Notes: a model not told the origin generated them from the letters alone. A stretch of DNA of 64,000 nucleotides from UBA1952 sp965200035 (GCA_965200035.1 OZ241334.1:124001-188000), one strand, 5' to 3'; shown: positions 17,635 to 26,322, counted from the stretch's first letter. Numbers and translations: made by a program.

Positions 17635-17743
17635 AAGACGCTGTAAATTACCTGTTTTACAGCTACATACGACGGCAGGAAGAATTGTTAGACATTTAAC
17701 CATTCCGGGCCGCCGATTACCTGTTTAGTTCGCCCTGTTTCCT

Positions 17744-17751
17744 TACATTTG
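17744..17751 (+). promoter_or_regulatory. -7 element TACATTTG before gltA
   Basis: A match to TAnnTTTG, 31 bp upstream of the citrate synthase start. The upstream TGTTTAG near 17722 may be a weak -33 box. Confidence 0.4.
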
Positions 17752-17782
17752 CGAGCGTTAATACAAAATCCTTTTCATTTTT

Positions 17783-19102
17783 ATGGGCTACGTAAAAGAC
17801 CGTTTTAAGGCGATTGCCGACAAACAAGCCGCTGAAATCAAGAATATTATTGCCGAGCATGGCGAGAAAAGCCTTGGCGAAGTAACGATTGCACAGGCCT
17901 ATCAGGGCGCACGCGGCATTCCTGCGCTGATAACGGAAACTTCCCTGCTTGACTCGAATGAAGGGATCCGTTTCCGCGGTTATTCCATTCCTGAATTGCG
18001 CGAAAAGCTGCCAAAGGCAGATGGCGGGCAAGAGCCTTGCCCCGAAGGCTTGTTTTACCTGATGCTGACCGGCGAAATTCCTACCGATGAGGATGCCGGT
18101 CACGTTTCTGCTACCTGGGCGCGCCGCTCGCATGTACCCAATCACGTTTTTGACGTTATTGAATCTTTCCCGGTTTCTTCGCACCCGATGACGCAGTTTT
18201 CTGCTGCCGTTCTTGCGCTGCAGACGGAAAGCAAGTTTGCAAAAGCATATTCAGAAGGAATTTCAAAGAAAGACTACTGGGATTATACTTACGAGGATAC
18301 GATGAACCTCATAGCCCGCCTGCCGCGCGTTGCTGCTTACATCTATCGCCGTAAGTATAAGAATGGTGAACACATCCAGCCGGATGGCATGCTTGACTGG
18401 AGCGCCAACTTTGCGCACATGCTGGGTTTTGACAGCGAAGGTTTTAAGGAGCTGATGCGCCTTTACCTGACTATTCACGCAGATCATGAAGGTGGCAACG
18501 TTTCTGCACATGCTACTCACCTGGTGGGTTCCGCTCTGAGCGATCCTTATCTTTCTTTTACGGCGGGTATGGCTGGCCTGGCTGGTCCGCTGCACGGTCT
18601 CGCTAATCAGGAAGTGATCCGCTGGATCGAAGAACTGCAAAAAGATTTGGGCACTGATCGTCCTTCCAAGGAGCAGATCGCAGATTATATCAAGGAAACA
18701 CTGACCAAGGGTAAAGTTGTTCCTGGCTATGGCCACGCCGTACTTCGCAAAACGGATCCGCGCTTTACCGCACAGATGGAATTTGCCAAGAAGCACTGCC
18801 CGGATGACGCCACTGTACAGACCGTTTGGAATGTATATGAGGTAGCGCCGCCAATCCTCGAGAATACCGGCAAGATCAAGAACCCATGGCCTAACGTTGA
18901 TGCGCATTCCGGCGCATTGCTGAAGCACTATGGATTGATGGAGGAAGATTTTTACACCGTACTGTTCGGCGTGAGCCGCGCGCTTGGTGTGCTTGCTTCG
19001 CTCTGCTGGGATCGTGCGCTGAATTTCCCGATCGAGCGCCCCAAGAGCATGACTACCGAGTGGATCAAAAAATTTATTGCCAAGAGCGAAGTGCCTGCCT
19101 AA
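17783..19102 (+). CDS. gltA: Citrate synthase, eukaryotic-like type
   Basis: A 439-residue enzyme that condenses oxaloacetate and acetyl-CoA to citrate, entering the TCA cycle. All three catalytic blocks are present: GPLHGLANQEV (first His), VPGYGHAVLRKTDPRF (second His) and NVDAHSGALLKHYG (Asp). The N terminus (DRFKAIADKQAAEIKNIIAEHG, IRFRGYSIPEL) follows the mitochondrial-like branch, which is common in Chitinophagaceae, rather than the E. coli type. It is a single gene with its own promoter and a terminator 36 bp downstream. Confidence 0.95.
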   Translation: MGYVKDRFKAIADKQAAEIKNIIAEHGEKSLGEVTIAQAYQGARGIPALITETSLLDSNEGIRFRGYSIPELREKLPKADGGQEPCPEGLFYLMLTGEIPTDEDAGHVSATWARRSHVPNHVFDVIESFPVSSHPMTQFSAAVLALQTESKFAKAYSEGISKKDYWDYTYEDTMNLIARLPRVAAYIYRRKYKNGEHIQPDGMLDWSANFAHMLGFDSEGFKELMRLYLTIHADHEGGNVSAHATHLVGSALSDPYLSFTAGMAGLAGPLHGLANQEVIRWIEELQKDLGTDRPSKEQIADYIKETLTKGKVVPGYGHAVLRKTDPRFTAQMEFAKKHCPDDATVQTVWNVYEVAPPILENTGKIKNPWPNVDAHSGALLKHYGLMEEDFYTVLFGVSRALGVLASLCWDRALNFPIERPKSMTTEWIKKFIAKSEVPA

Positions 19103-19137
19103 ATTAAAAGGTAAAAAGTTAAAAGGTAAAAATTAAA

Positions 19138-19165
19138 AGAGGCGCACTGGTTGCGTCTCTTTTTC
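19138..19165 (+). terminator. Terminator of gltA
   Basis: A 9-bp stem AGAGGCGCA / TGCGTCTCT with a 5-nt loop (19138-19160), followed by TTTTT. Confidence 0.8.
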
Positions 19166-19277
19166 AATCGGACGTTTATTATCGGCAATATGTTATGGGT
19201 AATAGGTGATGATTTACTACCAATTCCCAATTACAAATTACAAATTCCCCATACCACATCAAAACTCATCAATCAAA

Positions 19278-20252
19278 ATGAATAAAGGACCCGTATCAGA
19301 ATTTATACAGCACCATTACCGCCACTTTAATGCGGCTGCGCTGATCGATGCTGCCAAAGGCTATGAAACACACCTGATGGATGGCGGCAAAATGCTGGTA
19401 TCGCTTGCCGGCGCTATGAGCACGGCTGAGCTGGGCATCTCGCTCGCAGAGATGATCCGTCAGGATAAGATTGCTATTATCTCCTGCACCGGCGCAAACC
19501 TTGAGGAAGATATCATGAACCTCGTTGCGCACAGCCATTACAAGCGCGTGCCCAACTACCGCGACCTCAGTCCGCAGGAAGAATGGGATCTCTTGGAAAA
19601 CCACTACAACCGCGTTACCGATACCTGCATCCCGGAAGAAGAAGCCTTCCGCCGCATACAGCAGCACATTGTAAAAGAGTGGAAGGACGCAGAGGCGAGC
19701 GGACAGCGGTTTTTCCCGCATGAGTTCATGTACAAGATGCTCAATAGCGGTGTACTGCAACAATATTATGAAATAGACCCGAAAAATAGCTGGATGCTGG
19801 CGGCGGCTGAGAAAAACCTGCCCATCGTTTGTCCTGGCTGGGAAGACAGCACCATGGGCAACATCTTCGCCTCCTACATTATCAAGGGCGAGCTGCAGGC
19901 CAATACAATGAAGAGCGGTATCGAATACATGGTATGGCTGGCCGATTGGTACCGCAACAACTCATCGGGCAAGGGCGTAGGCTTCTTCCAGATCGGTGGT
20001 GGTATTGCGGGCGATTTCCCGATCTGCGTGGTGCCGATGATGTATCAGGATCTCGAATGGCATGATGTACCCTTCTGGAATTATTTTTGCCAGATCTCGG
20101 ATTCTACTACTTCTTACGGCTCGTATTCAGGCGCCGTACCAAACGAAAAAATCACCTGGGGCAAGCTGGATATCCATACCCCGAAGTTTATTGTAGAAAG
20201 CGACGCTACCATTGTAGTGCCGCTGATCTTTGCTTACCTGCTCGGCTGGTAA
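19278..20252 (+). CDS. Deoxyhypusine-synthase-like protein
   Basis: The ATG at 19278 gives 324 residues. It belongs to the deoxyhypusine synthase family of NAD-dependent aminobutyl transferases: YETHLMDGGKMLVSLAGAMSTAELG, IISCTGANLEEDIMN, PIVCPGWEDSTMGNIFASY, and near the C terminus SGAVPNEKITWGKLD, whose WGK lysine matches the catalytic lysine of the eukaryotic enzyme. Bacteria lack eIF5A, so bacterial members are thought to act on polyamines (homospermidine-synthase-like) or an unknown acceptor. It is monocistronic with a strong terminator 5 bp after the stop. Confidence 0.88.
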   Translation: MNKGPVSEFIQHHYRHFNAAALIDAAKGYETHLMDGGKMLVSLAGAMSTAELGISLAEMIRQDKIAIISCTGANLEEDIMNLVAHSHYKRVPNYRDLSPQEEWDLLENHYNRVTDTCIPEEEAFRRIQQHIVKEWKDAEASGQRFFPHEFMYKMLNSGVLQQYYEIDPKNSWMLAAAEKNLPIVCPGWEDSTMGNIFASYIIKGELQANTMKSGIEYMVWLADWYRNNSSGKGVGFFQIGGGIAGDFPICVVPMMYQDLEWHDVPFWNYFCQISDSTTSYGSYSGAVPNEKITWGKLDIHTPKFIVESDATIVVPLIFAYLLGW

Positions 20253-20257
20253 GCGCC

Positions 20258-20295
20258 AACGCTGACAGGATTCATAACCCTGTCAGCGTTTTTTT
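20258..20295. terminator. Terminator, AACGCTGACAGG palindrome copy 1
   Basis: A perfect 12-bp stem AACGCTGACAGG / CCTGTCAGCGTT (20258-20269 / 20279-20290), then a T-tract. It lies between convergent genes and can serve both. The same palindrome recurs at 26477-26509 and in part at 48671. Confidence 0.9.
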
Positions 20296-21565
20296 ATCTG
20301 TTGTAAGGATATTCACTGATCCAGTGAAAGCCGCGGTTCATCAGCCGGAATTTTTTATAGTCATACTTATCCAGCCGGATCGTGACACTGTCCGTTTCCA
20401 GCTTTCCCGCAAGCAGCAGCTGATCTTTATGCATTTCATAACGCAGCGCGCTTTTTTTTTGGCTGTCTTCTCCCGGATAAATAGCGATTACATGCTTTAA
20501 TGTATCCGGAATGAATGTGTACGCTTTTGAAGAGTCATTTATGAGCTTTACCCTTGCAAATTCCGGCCATTCAATAATCATCTGTTTCCATTTCTTTTCT
20601 GCCGGCACACTGTCTTTTCCATGAATGGTGAAGCTGCTGATATTGTACAGACCATATAAGGGTGGCTTCGGCCGGCTGTCGCCATATTCTTTCAAAGAGC
20701 TGTAGCTGTCATACGCTACCAGAATCAGGTATAATAATGTAAGCGCTTTCAGACCCCGCATTCCATAATGCAACCATTTGCGCGTGGCAGGCGGCATCCC
20801 GATAATTCTTAATGAAGCGGGCTCATTTTTAATGAACAGCCGGAAGAGCGTAATGAAATTCGGAGTCAGGAGAAAGAGCACGAATATGACCAGCGAGGTA
20901 GAAAGGATCTTGACCGGCACATCATAAAAGTAATTTACGGCCATTACGTTTGCCGCCGTCATCAGCGATATAATCGCGCCCAGCGTTACCGTTTTACGGA
21001 ATAAAAGTAAGAGCGCCGCTACTTCAGCAAGGCCCATAAACAGGTTGTAGCCGGTAGAAAAACCGAGGAATGTCCACGCCAGTCCCATGGGCGATGAGCT
21101 GCCATAAGTCTGGTTAAGCCGTCCCAATCCCGGCGTGGGAAACTGCGATTTGAATATTTTGGCAAAGCCGTAATTCACAAGCATAAGCCCTACATAAAAC
21201 CGTACGGCCACAGTGAGCCAGTAATAAAGCCTGTAGTAATTCCTGTTTTTACGGTCTGCAAGAGTCCAGACAACGCAGGCAATGATAGCTGTTACAAACG
21301 TGCAGAGCAGGCATACATAATCGTAAGTGGTATCGCCGCTGCCATTGGTAAACTCCGTGATCGGGTAAGATAAATGCAGGATGTGCTGCCCTACCCAGGG
21401 AATGAACAGGTGTAACAGATCTGTAGGATAAGCCATCACCACATCAAAAAACGGATAAGCCCCGTTATTGAAGATCAGCATGTACAGACCAAAGAATACG
21501 AAAATAAACCGGAACAATATTCGCTCATCGGCGCTCCAGGGTTGCGTTTGCAGGGTAGATTCCAT
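20294..21565 (-). CDS. DoxX-like integral membrane protein
   Basis: A 423-residue polytopic protein with about seven to eight hydrophobic segments, among them FRFIFVFFGLYMLIF, VAVRFYVGLMLVNYGFAKIF, LGFSTGYNLFMGLAEVAALLLLF and LSTSLVIFVLFLLTPNFITLF. The block YVGLMLVNYGFAKIFKSQFP ... AWTFLGFSTGYNLFMGLAEV resembles the DoxX family core, here within a longer protein whose C-terminal 130 residues are soluble (HGKDSVPAEKKWKQMIIEWPEFARVKL). Function unknown. It is convergent with the deoxyhypusine-synthase-like gene. Confidence 0.65.
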   Translation of the reverse strand: MESTLQTQPWSADERILFRFIFVFFGLYMLIFNNGAYPFFDVVMAYPTDLLHLFIPWVGQHILHLSYPITEFTNGSGDTTYDYVCLLCTFVTAIIACVVWTLADRKNRNYYRLYYWLTVAVRFYVGLMLVNYGFAKIFKSQFPTPGLGRLNQTYGSSSPMGLAWTFLGFSTGYNLFMGLAEVAALLLLFRKTVTLGAIISLMTAANVMAVNYFYDVPVKILSTSLVIFVLFLLTPNFITLFRLFIKNEPASLRIIGMPPATRKWLHYGMRGLKALTLLYLILVAYDSYSSLKEYGDSRPKPPLYGLYNISSFTIHGKDSVPAEKKWKQMIIEWPEFARVKLINDSSKAYTFIPDTLKHVIAIYPGEDSQKKSALRYEMHKDQLLLAGKLETDSVTIRLDKYDYKKFRLMNRGFHWISEYPYNR

Positions 21566-21721
21566 AAAATAGGATTGGTTTGAAAGCCTAAACGGAAAAT
21601 AAAAAAGATTATTATTATCTACTGAATAAGATTATGGAAATCGTGACCTTGCAGGCCATTCATGCGCCACTCCGCCTTCCTGTTTTGGTAAAGAACTGCA
21701 CAAACGCCCGATCATAAAAGC

Positions 21722-21729
21722 TATATTTG
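21722..21729 (+). promoter_or_regulatory. -7 element TATATTTG before the XRE gene
   Basis: A match to TAnnTTTG, 24 bp upstream of the ATG at 21754. No clear -33 box. Confidence 0.4.
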
Positions 21730-21753
21730 TTGCACACAACATACCATACCTCT

Positions 21754-22164
21754 ATGACAAATAAGATACACGAAGGCCGCAATATTAAACGCTTCCGCGA
21801 GATGTTGGGCATCAAACCGGAAGCCGTAGCACTTGCACTTGGTGAAGACTGGAGCCCCAAAAAGATCTCCCAGCTCGAAGAAAAAGAAACAGTCCCGCCC
21901 GAGCTATTACAGCAAATCTCTACTATTTTCAAAGTGCCGGTAGAGGCATTTAGAAGTACAGAAGAGTTTCTGGCATTCAATGTTATTTCCAATACTTTTC
22001 AGGACTTCAAAGATCATGCGATTGCATCAGCGAATCAGTGTTCATTTAACCCAATTGATAAAGTAATTGAACTGTATGATGATAAGATTGCCCTTTATGA
22101 GCGGATGCTTAAAGAGAAAGATGAGATGATGGCGCGATTGGAAAGGCTAATTGAGAAAAAGTGA
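21754..22164 (+). CDS. XRE-family helix-turn-helix regulator with C-terminal coiled coil
   Basis: The ATG at 21754 gives 136 residues. The N-terminal HTH (EGRNIKRFREMLGIKPEAVALALGEDWSPKKISQLEEKETVPPELLQQISTIFKVPVEAF) is a typical Cro/C1 fold for DNA binding. The C-terminal third is helical and charged (DKIALYERMLKEKDEMMARLERLIEKK), a likely dimerisation coil. This architecture is common as a lone regulator in Bacteroidota. It sits at the edge of the IS3-disrupted region, so its original partner gene may have been lost. Confidence 0.85.
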   Translation: MTNKIHEGRNIKRFREMLGIKPEAVALALGEDWSPKKISQLEEKETVPPELLQQISTIFKVPVEAFRSTEEFLAFNVISNTFQDFKDHAIASANQCSFNPIDKVIELYDDKIALYERMLKEKDEMMARLERLIEKK

Positions 22165-22215
22165 TTACCGCTAAAAAACGGGAGATGAAAGGGGATTTAT
22201 CCTCTTTTTTTGTTT

Positions 22216-22302
22216 TTAGAGGATTTGTATTTTGCTACCAATTATGTCATCTAAAACATTGCTTGTTCTGCCATAAAATGAAGGCACTCGTTTAAGTCTT
22301 GT
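22216..22302 (-). pseudogene. 3' remnant of an unknown gene cut by the IS3 element
   Basis: The minus strand is open from the IS boundary (22302) to a TAA at 22216-22218. It encodes 28 residues, RLKRVPSFYGRTSNVLDDII and so on to the end, with protein-like composition. The rest of the gene is missing on the other side of the element. Family not recognised. Confidence 0.45.
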
Positions 22303-22374
22303 TGTAGGCTCCCCTAAAAACTGGTCGAATTGGAATTAGAGGTTTGAGTTGGCTCATAAAGGTATTTCAAATAT

Positions 22375-22447
22375 CTTATCCACAAGTCCGCGCTATACGG
22401 CAGGGACAGCTGAAGAGCTATCCTGCCTACGCGGATTTGTGGATAAG
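22375..22447. other. IS-borne 73-nt hairpin with two inverted DnaA-box consensus sequences
   Basis: Arms CTTATCCACAA-TCCGCG and its complement (18 nt with one mismatch) flank an inner stem around AGCT/CAGCT. The stop codon of orfB lies inside. Both arms contain TTATCCACA, the textbook DnaA box. The mirror copy is at 57625-57697. Confidence 0.7.
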
Positions 22448-23304
22448 GCTTCTGCACTTTCATCGGCTGTCGCCTTGCTATTTTGCTTTTCCTGATTGGC
22501 GTAGTCTACCGGTGAGAGGTAGCCCAGCGCCTTGTGTGGGCGCTCATGATTATAATCCAGACGCCAGGCTTCACACCTCATCCGTGCTTCGCTCAGGCTC
22601 TCAAACATCCAGCTGTTCAGTAACTCACGTCTCATCGATCCGTTCTTCCGTTCAATGTAGGCGTTCTGCATCGGCCTTCCCGGCTGGATATAATGCCAGC
22701 TTACCTTGTGTTGCTCGCCCCATTGTTCCATCAGATGGCTAATGAACTCTGGTCCGTTGTCACTTCTTATATTGGCCGGCTTTCCCCTCAGTACTACAAC
22801 CTGGTCGAGCGCCCTTTGCACCCTGAGCGCAGGCAGTGAGGGGTCCACCTCAATCTTCAGCGACTCACGGTTATAGTCATCGATGATGTTCAGTACCCGG
22901 AACTTACGGCCATCGCTAAGCGCATCGCTCATAAAATCCAGCGACCAGCATTGATTAGGGGCTGTAGGCACTACCAAAGGCTGCTTCACCCGTTCGGGCA
23001 ACCGCTTCTTTGATCTTCGTCTGATGTTCAGACGCATAGCCTTGTAAACCCGGTAGAGCCGCTTATGGTTGATCTTTTCACCCTTGTTCCTGAGCCGGTA
23101 ATAGCAGGACCAGAACCCAATGGCCGGGTGTTTTGTGGTAAGGGCGGACAAGTGATCTTCCAGTTTACGGTCGTCCTTTTGCCTGTGTTTGTAACGGTAG
23201 GTGCTGCGGCTGATGGCCGTCATGGCACATGCCCTGCTGACGTTGCAGCCTTCTTCGGTGACAAGCAGGCCCACAACTTCTCTCTGATCAGCAGGGCCTA
23301 CCAT
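22393..23304 (-). CDS. IS3-family transposase OrfB (DDE integrase domain), copy 1
   Basis: A 303-residue rve-type integrase. The first catalytic Asp is in NQCWSLDFMSDAL, the second in IRSDNGPEFISH, and the Glu in GRPMQNAYIERKNGSMRRELLN. An N-terminal HTH_21-like segment (RHKQKDDRKLEDHLSALTTKHP region, residues about 38-60) precedes it. It overlaps orfA by 7 nt at an A7 run, so the active transposase is probably an OrfAB fusion made by -1 frameshifting. The C-terminal 25 residues lie over the hairpin at 22375-22447. Identical to the copy at 56768-57679. Confidence 0.95.
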   Translation of the reverse strand: MVGPADQREVVGLLVTEEGCNVSRACAMTAISRSTYRYKHRQKDDRKLEDHLSALTTKHPAIGFWSCYYRLRNKGEKINHKRLYRVYKAMRLNIRRRSKKRLPERVKQPLVVPTAPNQCWSLDFMSDALSDGRKFRVLNIIDDYNRESLKIEVDPSLPALRVQRALDQVVVLRGKPANIRSDNGPEFISHLMEQWGEQHKVSWHYIQPGRPMQNAYIERKNGSMRRELLNSWMFESLSEARMRCEAWRLDYNHERPHKALGYLSPVDYANQEKQNSKATADESAEALSTNPRRQDSSSAVPAV

Positions 23305-23564
23305 TTTTTTGCCACTACGTTCCTGAGCGCCTGAAGGTCAAAGCTAACCTCGGCATACATCTTCTTATACTGTGCCAGCTCGGCTTCGAGCTCTTTGACG
23401 CGCTTTACCTCGCTGATCTCCATGCCGCCGTACTTTGCCTTCCAGTTGTAGAAGGTCGCTTCTGAGATGCCGAGTGCACGGCTGATGTCTTTGACAGATT
23501 GGCCGGCTTCCTGCTGCTTGATTGCAGATACGATCTGGCTCTCTGTAAATTTGGATTGCTTCAT
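23298..23564 (-). CDS. IS3-family transposase OrfA, copy 1
   Basis: An 88-residue HTH protein (FTESQIVSAIKQQEAGQSVK, ISRALGISEATFYNWKAKYG) followed by a leucine-zipper-like helix (RVKELEAELAQYKKMYAEV). It binds the element ends and, by frameshift, forms the N-terminal part of the transposase. The KYGGM motif is typical of the IS407 group. Identical to the copy at 56508-56774. Confidence 0.95.
   Translation of the reverse strand: MKQSKFTESQIVSAIKQQEAGQSVKDISRALGISEATFYNWKAKYGGMEISEVKRVKELEAELAQYKKMYAEVSFDLQALRNVVAKKW
23304..23310 (-). other. Slippery A7 run for programmed -1 frameshifting in IS copy 1
   Basis: On the coding strand, orfA reads GCA AAA AAA TGG TAG, and orfB begins with the last A of the run (ATG). 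OrfB is in the -1 frame, as expected for IS3-family frameshift control. Confidence 0.7.
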
Positions 23565-23635
23565 CCCTGATGTTTCTGTTTTAAAGTTAGAGATTATCCC
23601 TACTTACAAAACGGTCAACTTCCGGGGAGCCTACA

Positions 23636-24886
23636 CCTGAACAATTATCAATAATAGATTCAGATTTAGAATTTATTACAGAACTGACCAAAGATTTTTG
23701 CCTATTTACCCAAAAAGGGGATGTAATTCTAGATGAATATTCCCCAAAGGAGCTTTTTCAACAAAGAGTTGATCAAAAAGACCTCTTTAAGGATGTCAGC
23801 TTTGACGGATTAAAAACCCTTTTTGATGGTGATGAACTTACCAAAAGCTTGGGTGATTTGTTGCTACATACATTAAATCAGATACCCTTAGAAGAACAAT
23901 TTAAAGAAGCATTTGAAAATCCAGAAGTAGCGAAACAACTTGATGTAATGTTTCCCGGACTAAAGGATAATCCTACAATGGAAGGTTTCTTCAAAAGCTT
24001 CAACGATATGCTCATAGGAATGAATGATGATGAAAAGTATAAGGACTTACGGCAAATCATGCAATCTGGATTAGGCATAAATCGGGACAGGCTATATGAT
24101 ACCCAATCACCTTACGATATGATCGACTCTACGTATAAGCCGCTCGGAGCAGAAAGATATCAGCCTAAGAACGATGAAAAAATTGCACCTAAGTGGTATA
24201 ACGATGTAGTGAACGAGTATATTTTCTTAGATATGCATGGATATCAAGAAGATAGAGTAAATATTAAGAAAGGGAGAAAGGAAACTTTCAGAAATACTAC
24301 TGAAGATGCATTTCATGCTGCATTTGCTACTACCTGCAATTTCTACATCATAAATGATAAGAAGTCTTATAAAAAAGTAAAGCAGGTATATGAAAAACTT
24401 GGAATAAATACGCTTGTTTTAAAGCCTGATGAGTTTGTTGATTATTACAGAAAATACCTCCATTTTGAGAATCCACTATACAATGTTGCATTGCCGATCG
24501 GTATTTTAAAAAGCAACCATTATATAGAGGAACAACTTGAAGATGCAATTTTGAGAACTTATTATTTTCCCTATTTTATATTTAATTTCTTCACAAAGTT
24601 GATAGTACTGACACGCGATAGCAAAAATTGTCAACCGACCATATTATTGAGCAGAAATAAGCCGACAAATGGTACTACATATAAAATGGAGATCAGAAAA
24701 TTGGTAAGGAACATAAACTCAATATTGGGAATGGACGTCAATAGAAAGGGCGATATGATGGATGAGGAATTTAACGAAGAAGAATGGTCTGGCCGTGAAT
24801 GGCAATACAATGAGATTTCATTTACACTCAGAATCCTAATGGATATTTTCAACTATATATCGACTTTAAGTCGTAGGTGCGCTTAG
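23636..24886 (+). pseudogene. PIN-like-domain protein, 5' end removed at the IS3 boundary
   Basis: The frame is open directly from the last base of the IS (PEQLSIIDSDLEFITELTKD) to a stop at 24884, 416 codons, with no start codon near the break. The first in-frame start-like codon is a TTG at 23849. The middle part reads like a PIN-like nuclease domain: DAFHAAFATTCNFYIINDKKSYKKVKQVYEKLGINTLVLKPDEFVDYY, which has the conserved late acidic/His helix and the NDK strand. The upstream part, where the first catalytic Asp would sit, may be lost. Composition is more AT-rich than its neighbours. PIN-like proteins of this size occur in toxin and antiphage loci, but the partner, if any, is gone. Function and activity are uncertain. 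Confidence 0.6.
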
Positions 24887-24987
24887 AGATCCACACCTAC
24901 CCTTTGGAATGCTGCCGTCAACGAATTGTATTCAACCTAGCGGTTCGCGCACCTGCTTACAGAAAATACTTACATACGCTTCCAGCA

Positions 24988-25015
24988 AAACAGCCACCCA
25001 AAAAGGTGGCTGTTT
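24988..25015. terminator. Terminator of the 25035-25757 gene
   Basis: An 11-bp perfect stem AAACAGCCACC / GGTGGCTGTTT with a 6-nt loop, located 20 bp past the minus-strand stop codon. It could also stop transcripts coming from the PIN-like remnant. Confidence 0.8.
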
Positions 25016-25034
25016 CAATTCCGGTAACCAAACA

Positions 25035-25757
25035 TTACTTACCCGTGGGGTCATCCTCATCTTTCTTGTCCCCGTCTTTTTCCGGATCATCCTTCGGCTT
25101 TTCATGCCGGATGCCGCGGTCCACAATGATCCGGGCATGCTCATAGTCGCTCAGCAGCTCAGGGGCATCGTCTTCAAAGTTGCGGATCAGCTTATCGAGC
25201 ATGGCCAGCAGCCTGCGCACTTCTTTTTCCAGCACGGGGATGCTGGCGGTAGCGGTGCTATGCTCATCGGTGAGGGTGCGCGGGCGGGTCAGTATAGCCG
25301 CCACCTCATTGATCGCCGCTTGCGCTTCAGCGATCTTCTGCGGGGTCACATTGTACTCGCCCAGGAAAGCTGCCTGCTCCCCTACCTTATCCAGCATGCC
25401 CTGCAGGGTGTTGGGGAGCTCATTGTCGTTGAGCCGGTCGAGGTAAGAGCGGCTGTGGTTTACGTGCTGGTACAGCTCCATCTTGTTGTGCGCCAGGGCA
25501 TAAGCAGCGGCATTGTGGGCCAGCAGCATCACCCGCTTAATGGCAGCGGCACCGGCGTTGGCCTTGTCGGCAGCAGCGCCGGTAGTATCAACGGCCGACT
25601 GCCGCTGCAGCGCCTGATCGAGCAGGCCGATGGTGTTTTTCAGCCTATCGGCAGCAGCTGCGAATGATGGAAGCCCCGCCCATACAGACTGGCGGAAAAA
25701 GAGGAGATCGGCCACCGCCTTGTTCATCGACAGGCGGTTTTGTTGTTTCTGGTTCAT
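25035..25757 (-). CDS. All-helical protein of unknown function
   Basis: A 240-residue soluble protein without a signal peptide, rich in Ala, Leu, Asp and Glu. Several long amphipathic helices are visible (DRLKNTIGLLDQALQRQS; AAAIKRVMLLAHNAAAYAL; AEAQAAINEVAAILTRPR; VLEKEVRRLLAMLDKLIRNF), and it ends in a strongly charged tail (HEKPKDDPEKDGDKKDEDDP). It resembles a helical hypothetical protein family I have seen in Bacteroidota, but I cannot name it. Its upstream region holds the 21-bp degenerate tandem array (25861-26322), so the two may be linked. It has its own terminator. Confidence 0.65.
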   Translation of the reverse strand: MNQKQQNRLSMNKAVADLLFFRQSVWAGLPSFAAAADRLKNTIGLLDQALQRQSAVDTTGAAADKANAGAAAIKRVMLLAHNAAAYALAHNKMELYQHVNHSRSYLDRLNDNELPNTLQGMLDKVGEQAAFLGEYNVTPQKIAEAQAAINEVAAILTRPRTLTDEHSTATASIPVLEKEVRRLLAMLDKLIRNFEDDAPELLSDYEHARIIVDRGIRHEKPKDDPEKDGDKKDEDDPTGK

Positions 25758-25860
25758 AAAAAGGGAATTTTAAATGAATGTTTATAATGAACGGCAAATA
25801 TATGCGCTTATTGTGCGCGCATCCGGAGAAAATACGCTTAACCGGCTGATGATAAGGCTA
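25758..25860. other. Leader/promoter region between the 240-residue gene and the 21-bp array
   Basis: AT-rich DNA (ATAAACATTCATTTAAAATTC on the coding strand). No other gene is supported. Confidence 0.3.
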
Positions 25861-26322
25861 TTGCTATCCCACTTCGCTCAACAGCGATCCATACAGCCTC
25901 AATCAAAAAACAGGTACCGCTCAAATGCACCACAGTCACCCACCATTTCCCAACAACCCACATCAATAAACAGCCGGACAGCCACCAATAATCACCGGAC
26001 ACATCCTATGCAGGTCGGACAGACTGCTATGAGGCACCGACAGCATCCGATGTGAAGCAGGCAGACGCAGATGATAGCCCGACACATGCAAATACTCGCC
26101 CGCCACCTGACAATGTTTTCCCGACAGCGCCCAATGATCAGTAGTCACCTGCAAATCCTATCTATGCATGAGCAAATAATACGCTTATACCTGCCAATGA
26201 TGCACCGCCAGATGTCAATGTTTAGCGGACAGATGAAAAGGATAAGCGATCAATAACGAATGATTATCATGCATCAGCAATTGCGAAGCCCTCACCTGTA
26301 AATGCGTCAGTTTCAGTATTGA
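25861..26322. repeat. Degenerate 21-bp tandem array, about 22 units in constant phase
   Basis: Reading in steps of 21 nt from 25861, each unit aligns to a loose consensus of ATGATA, then a CCGACA core at about positions 9-14, then CTG-CAA. Clear units start at 25966, 25987, 26008, 26029, 26050, 26071, 26092, 26113, 26134, 26197 and 26218; weaker ones start at 25861-25945, 26155, 26176 and 26239-26302. The phase is kept without indels. Frames on both strands give heptad-like peptides (MIARHMQ/ILARHLT/MFSRQRP) but are broken by stops, so this is not a gene. The period equals two helical turns. Confidence 0.7.

Larger units (their letters stand above)
22303..23635 (-). mobile_element. IS3-family element (IS407-like), copy 1, 1333 bp
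   Basis: Terminal inverted repeats begin TGTAGGCTCCCC at both ends (22303 on; complement ending 23635). It contains overlapping orfA and orfB. The second copy at 56437-57769 has the same length and identical proteins, in the opposite orientation. No target-site duplication is visible: flanks are ...CTTGT and CCTGA... Confidence 0.93.

Noticed and set aside
25774..26256. Short plus-strand ORFs over the 21-bp array (and a minus-strand one at 25963-26154)
   Set aside because: They arise from the repeat itself, are broken by in-frame stops in several units, and lack convincing ribosome-binding sites.
25861..26322. Possible CRISPR array
   Set aside because: The 21-bp units are contiguous and degenerate, with no constant repeat/variable spacer alternation, and there are no cas genes in the window.
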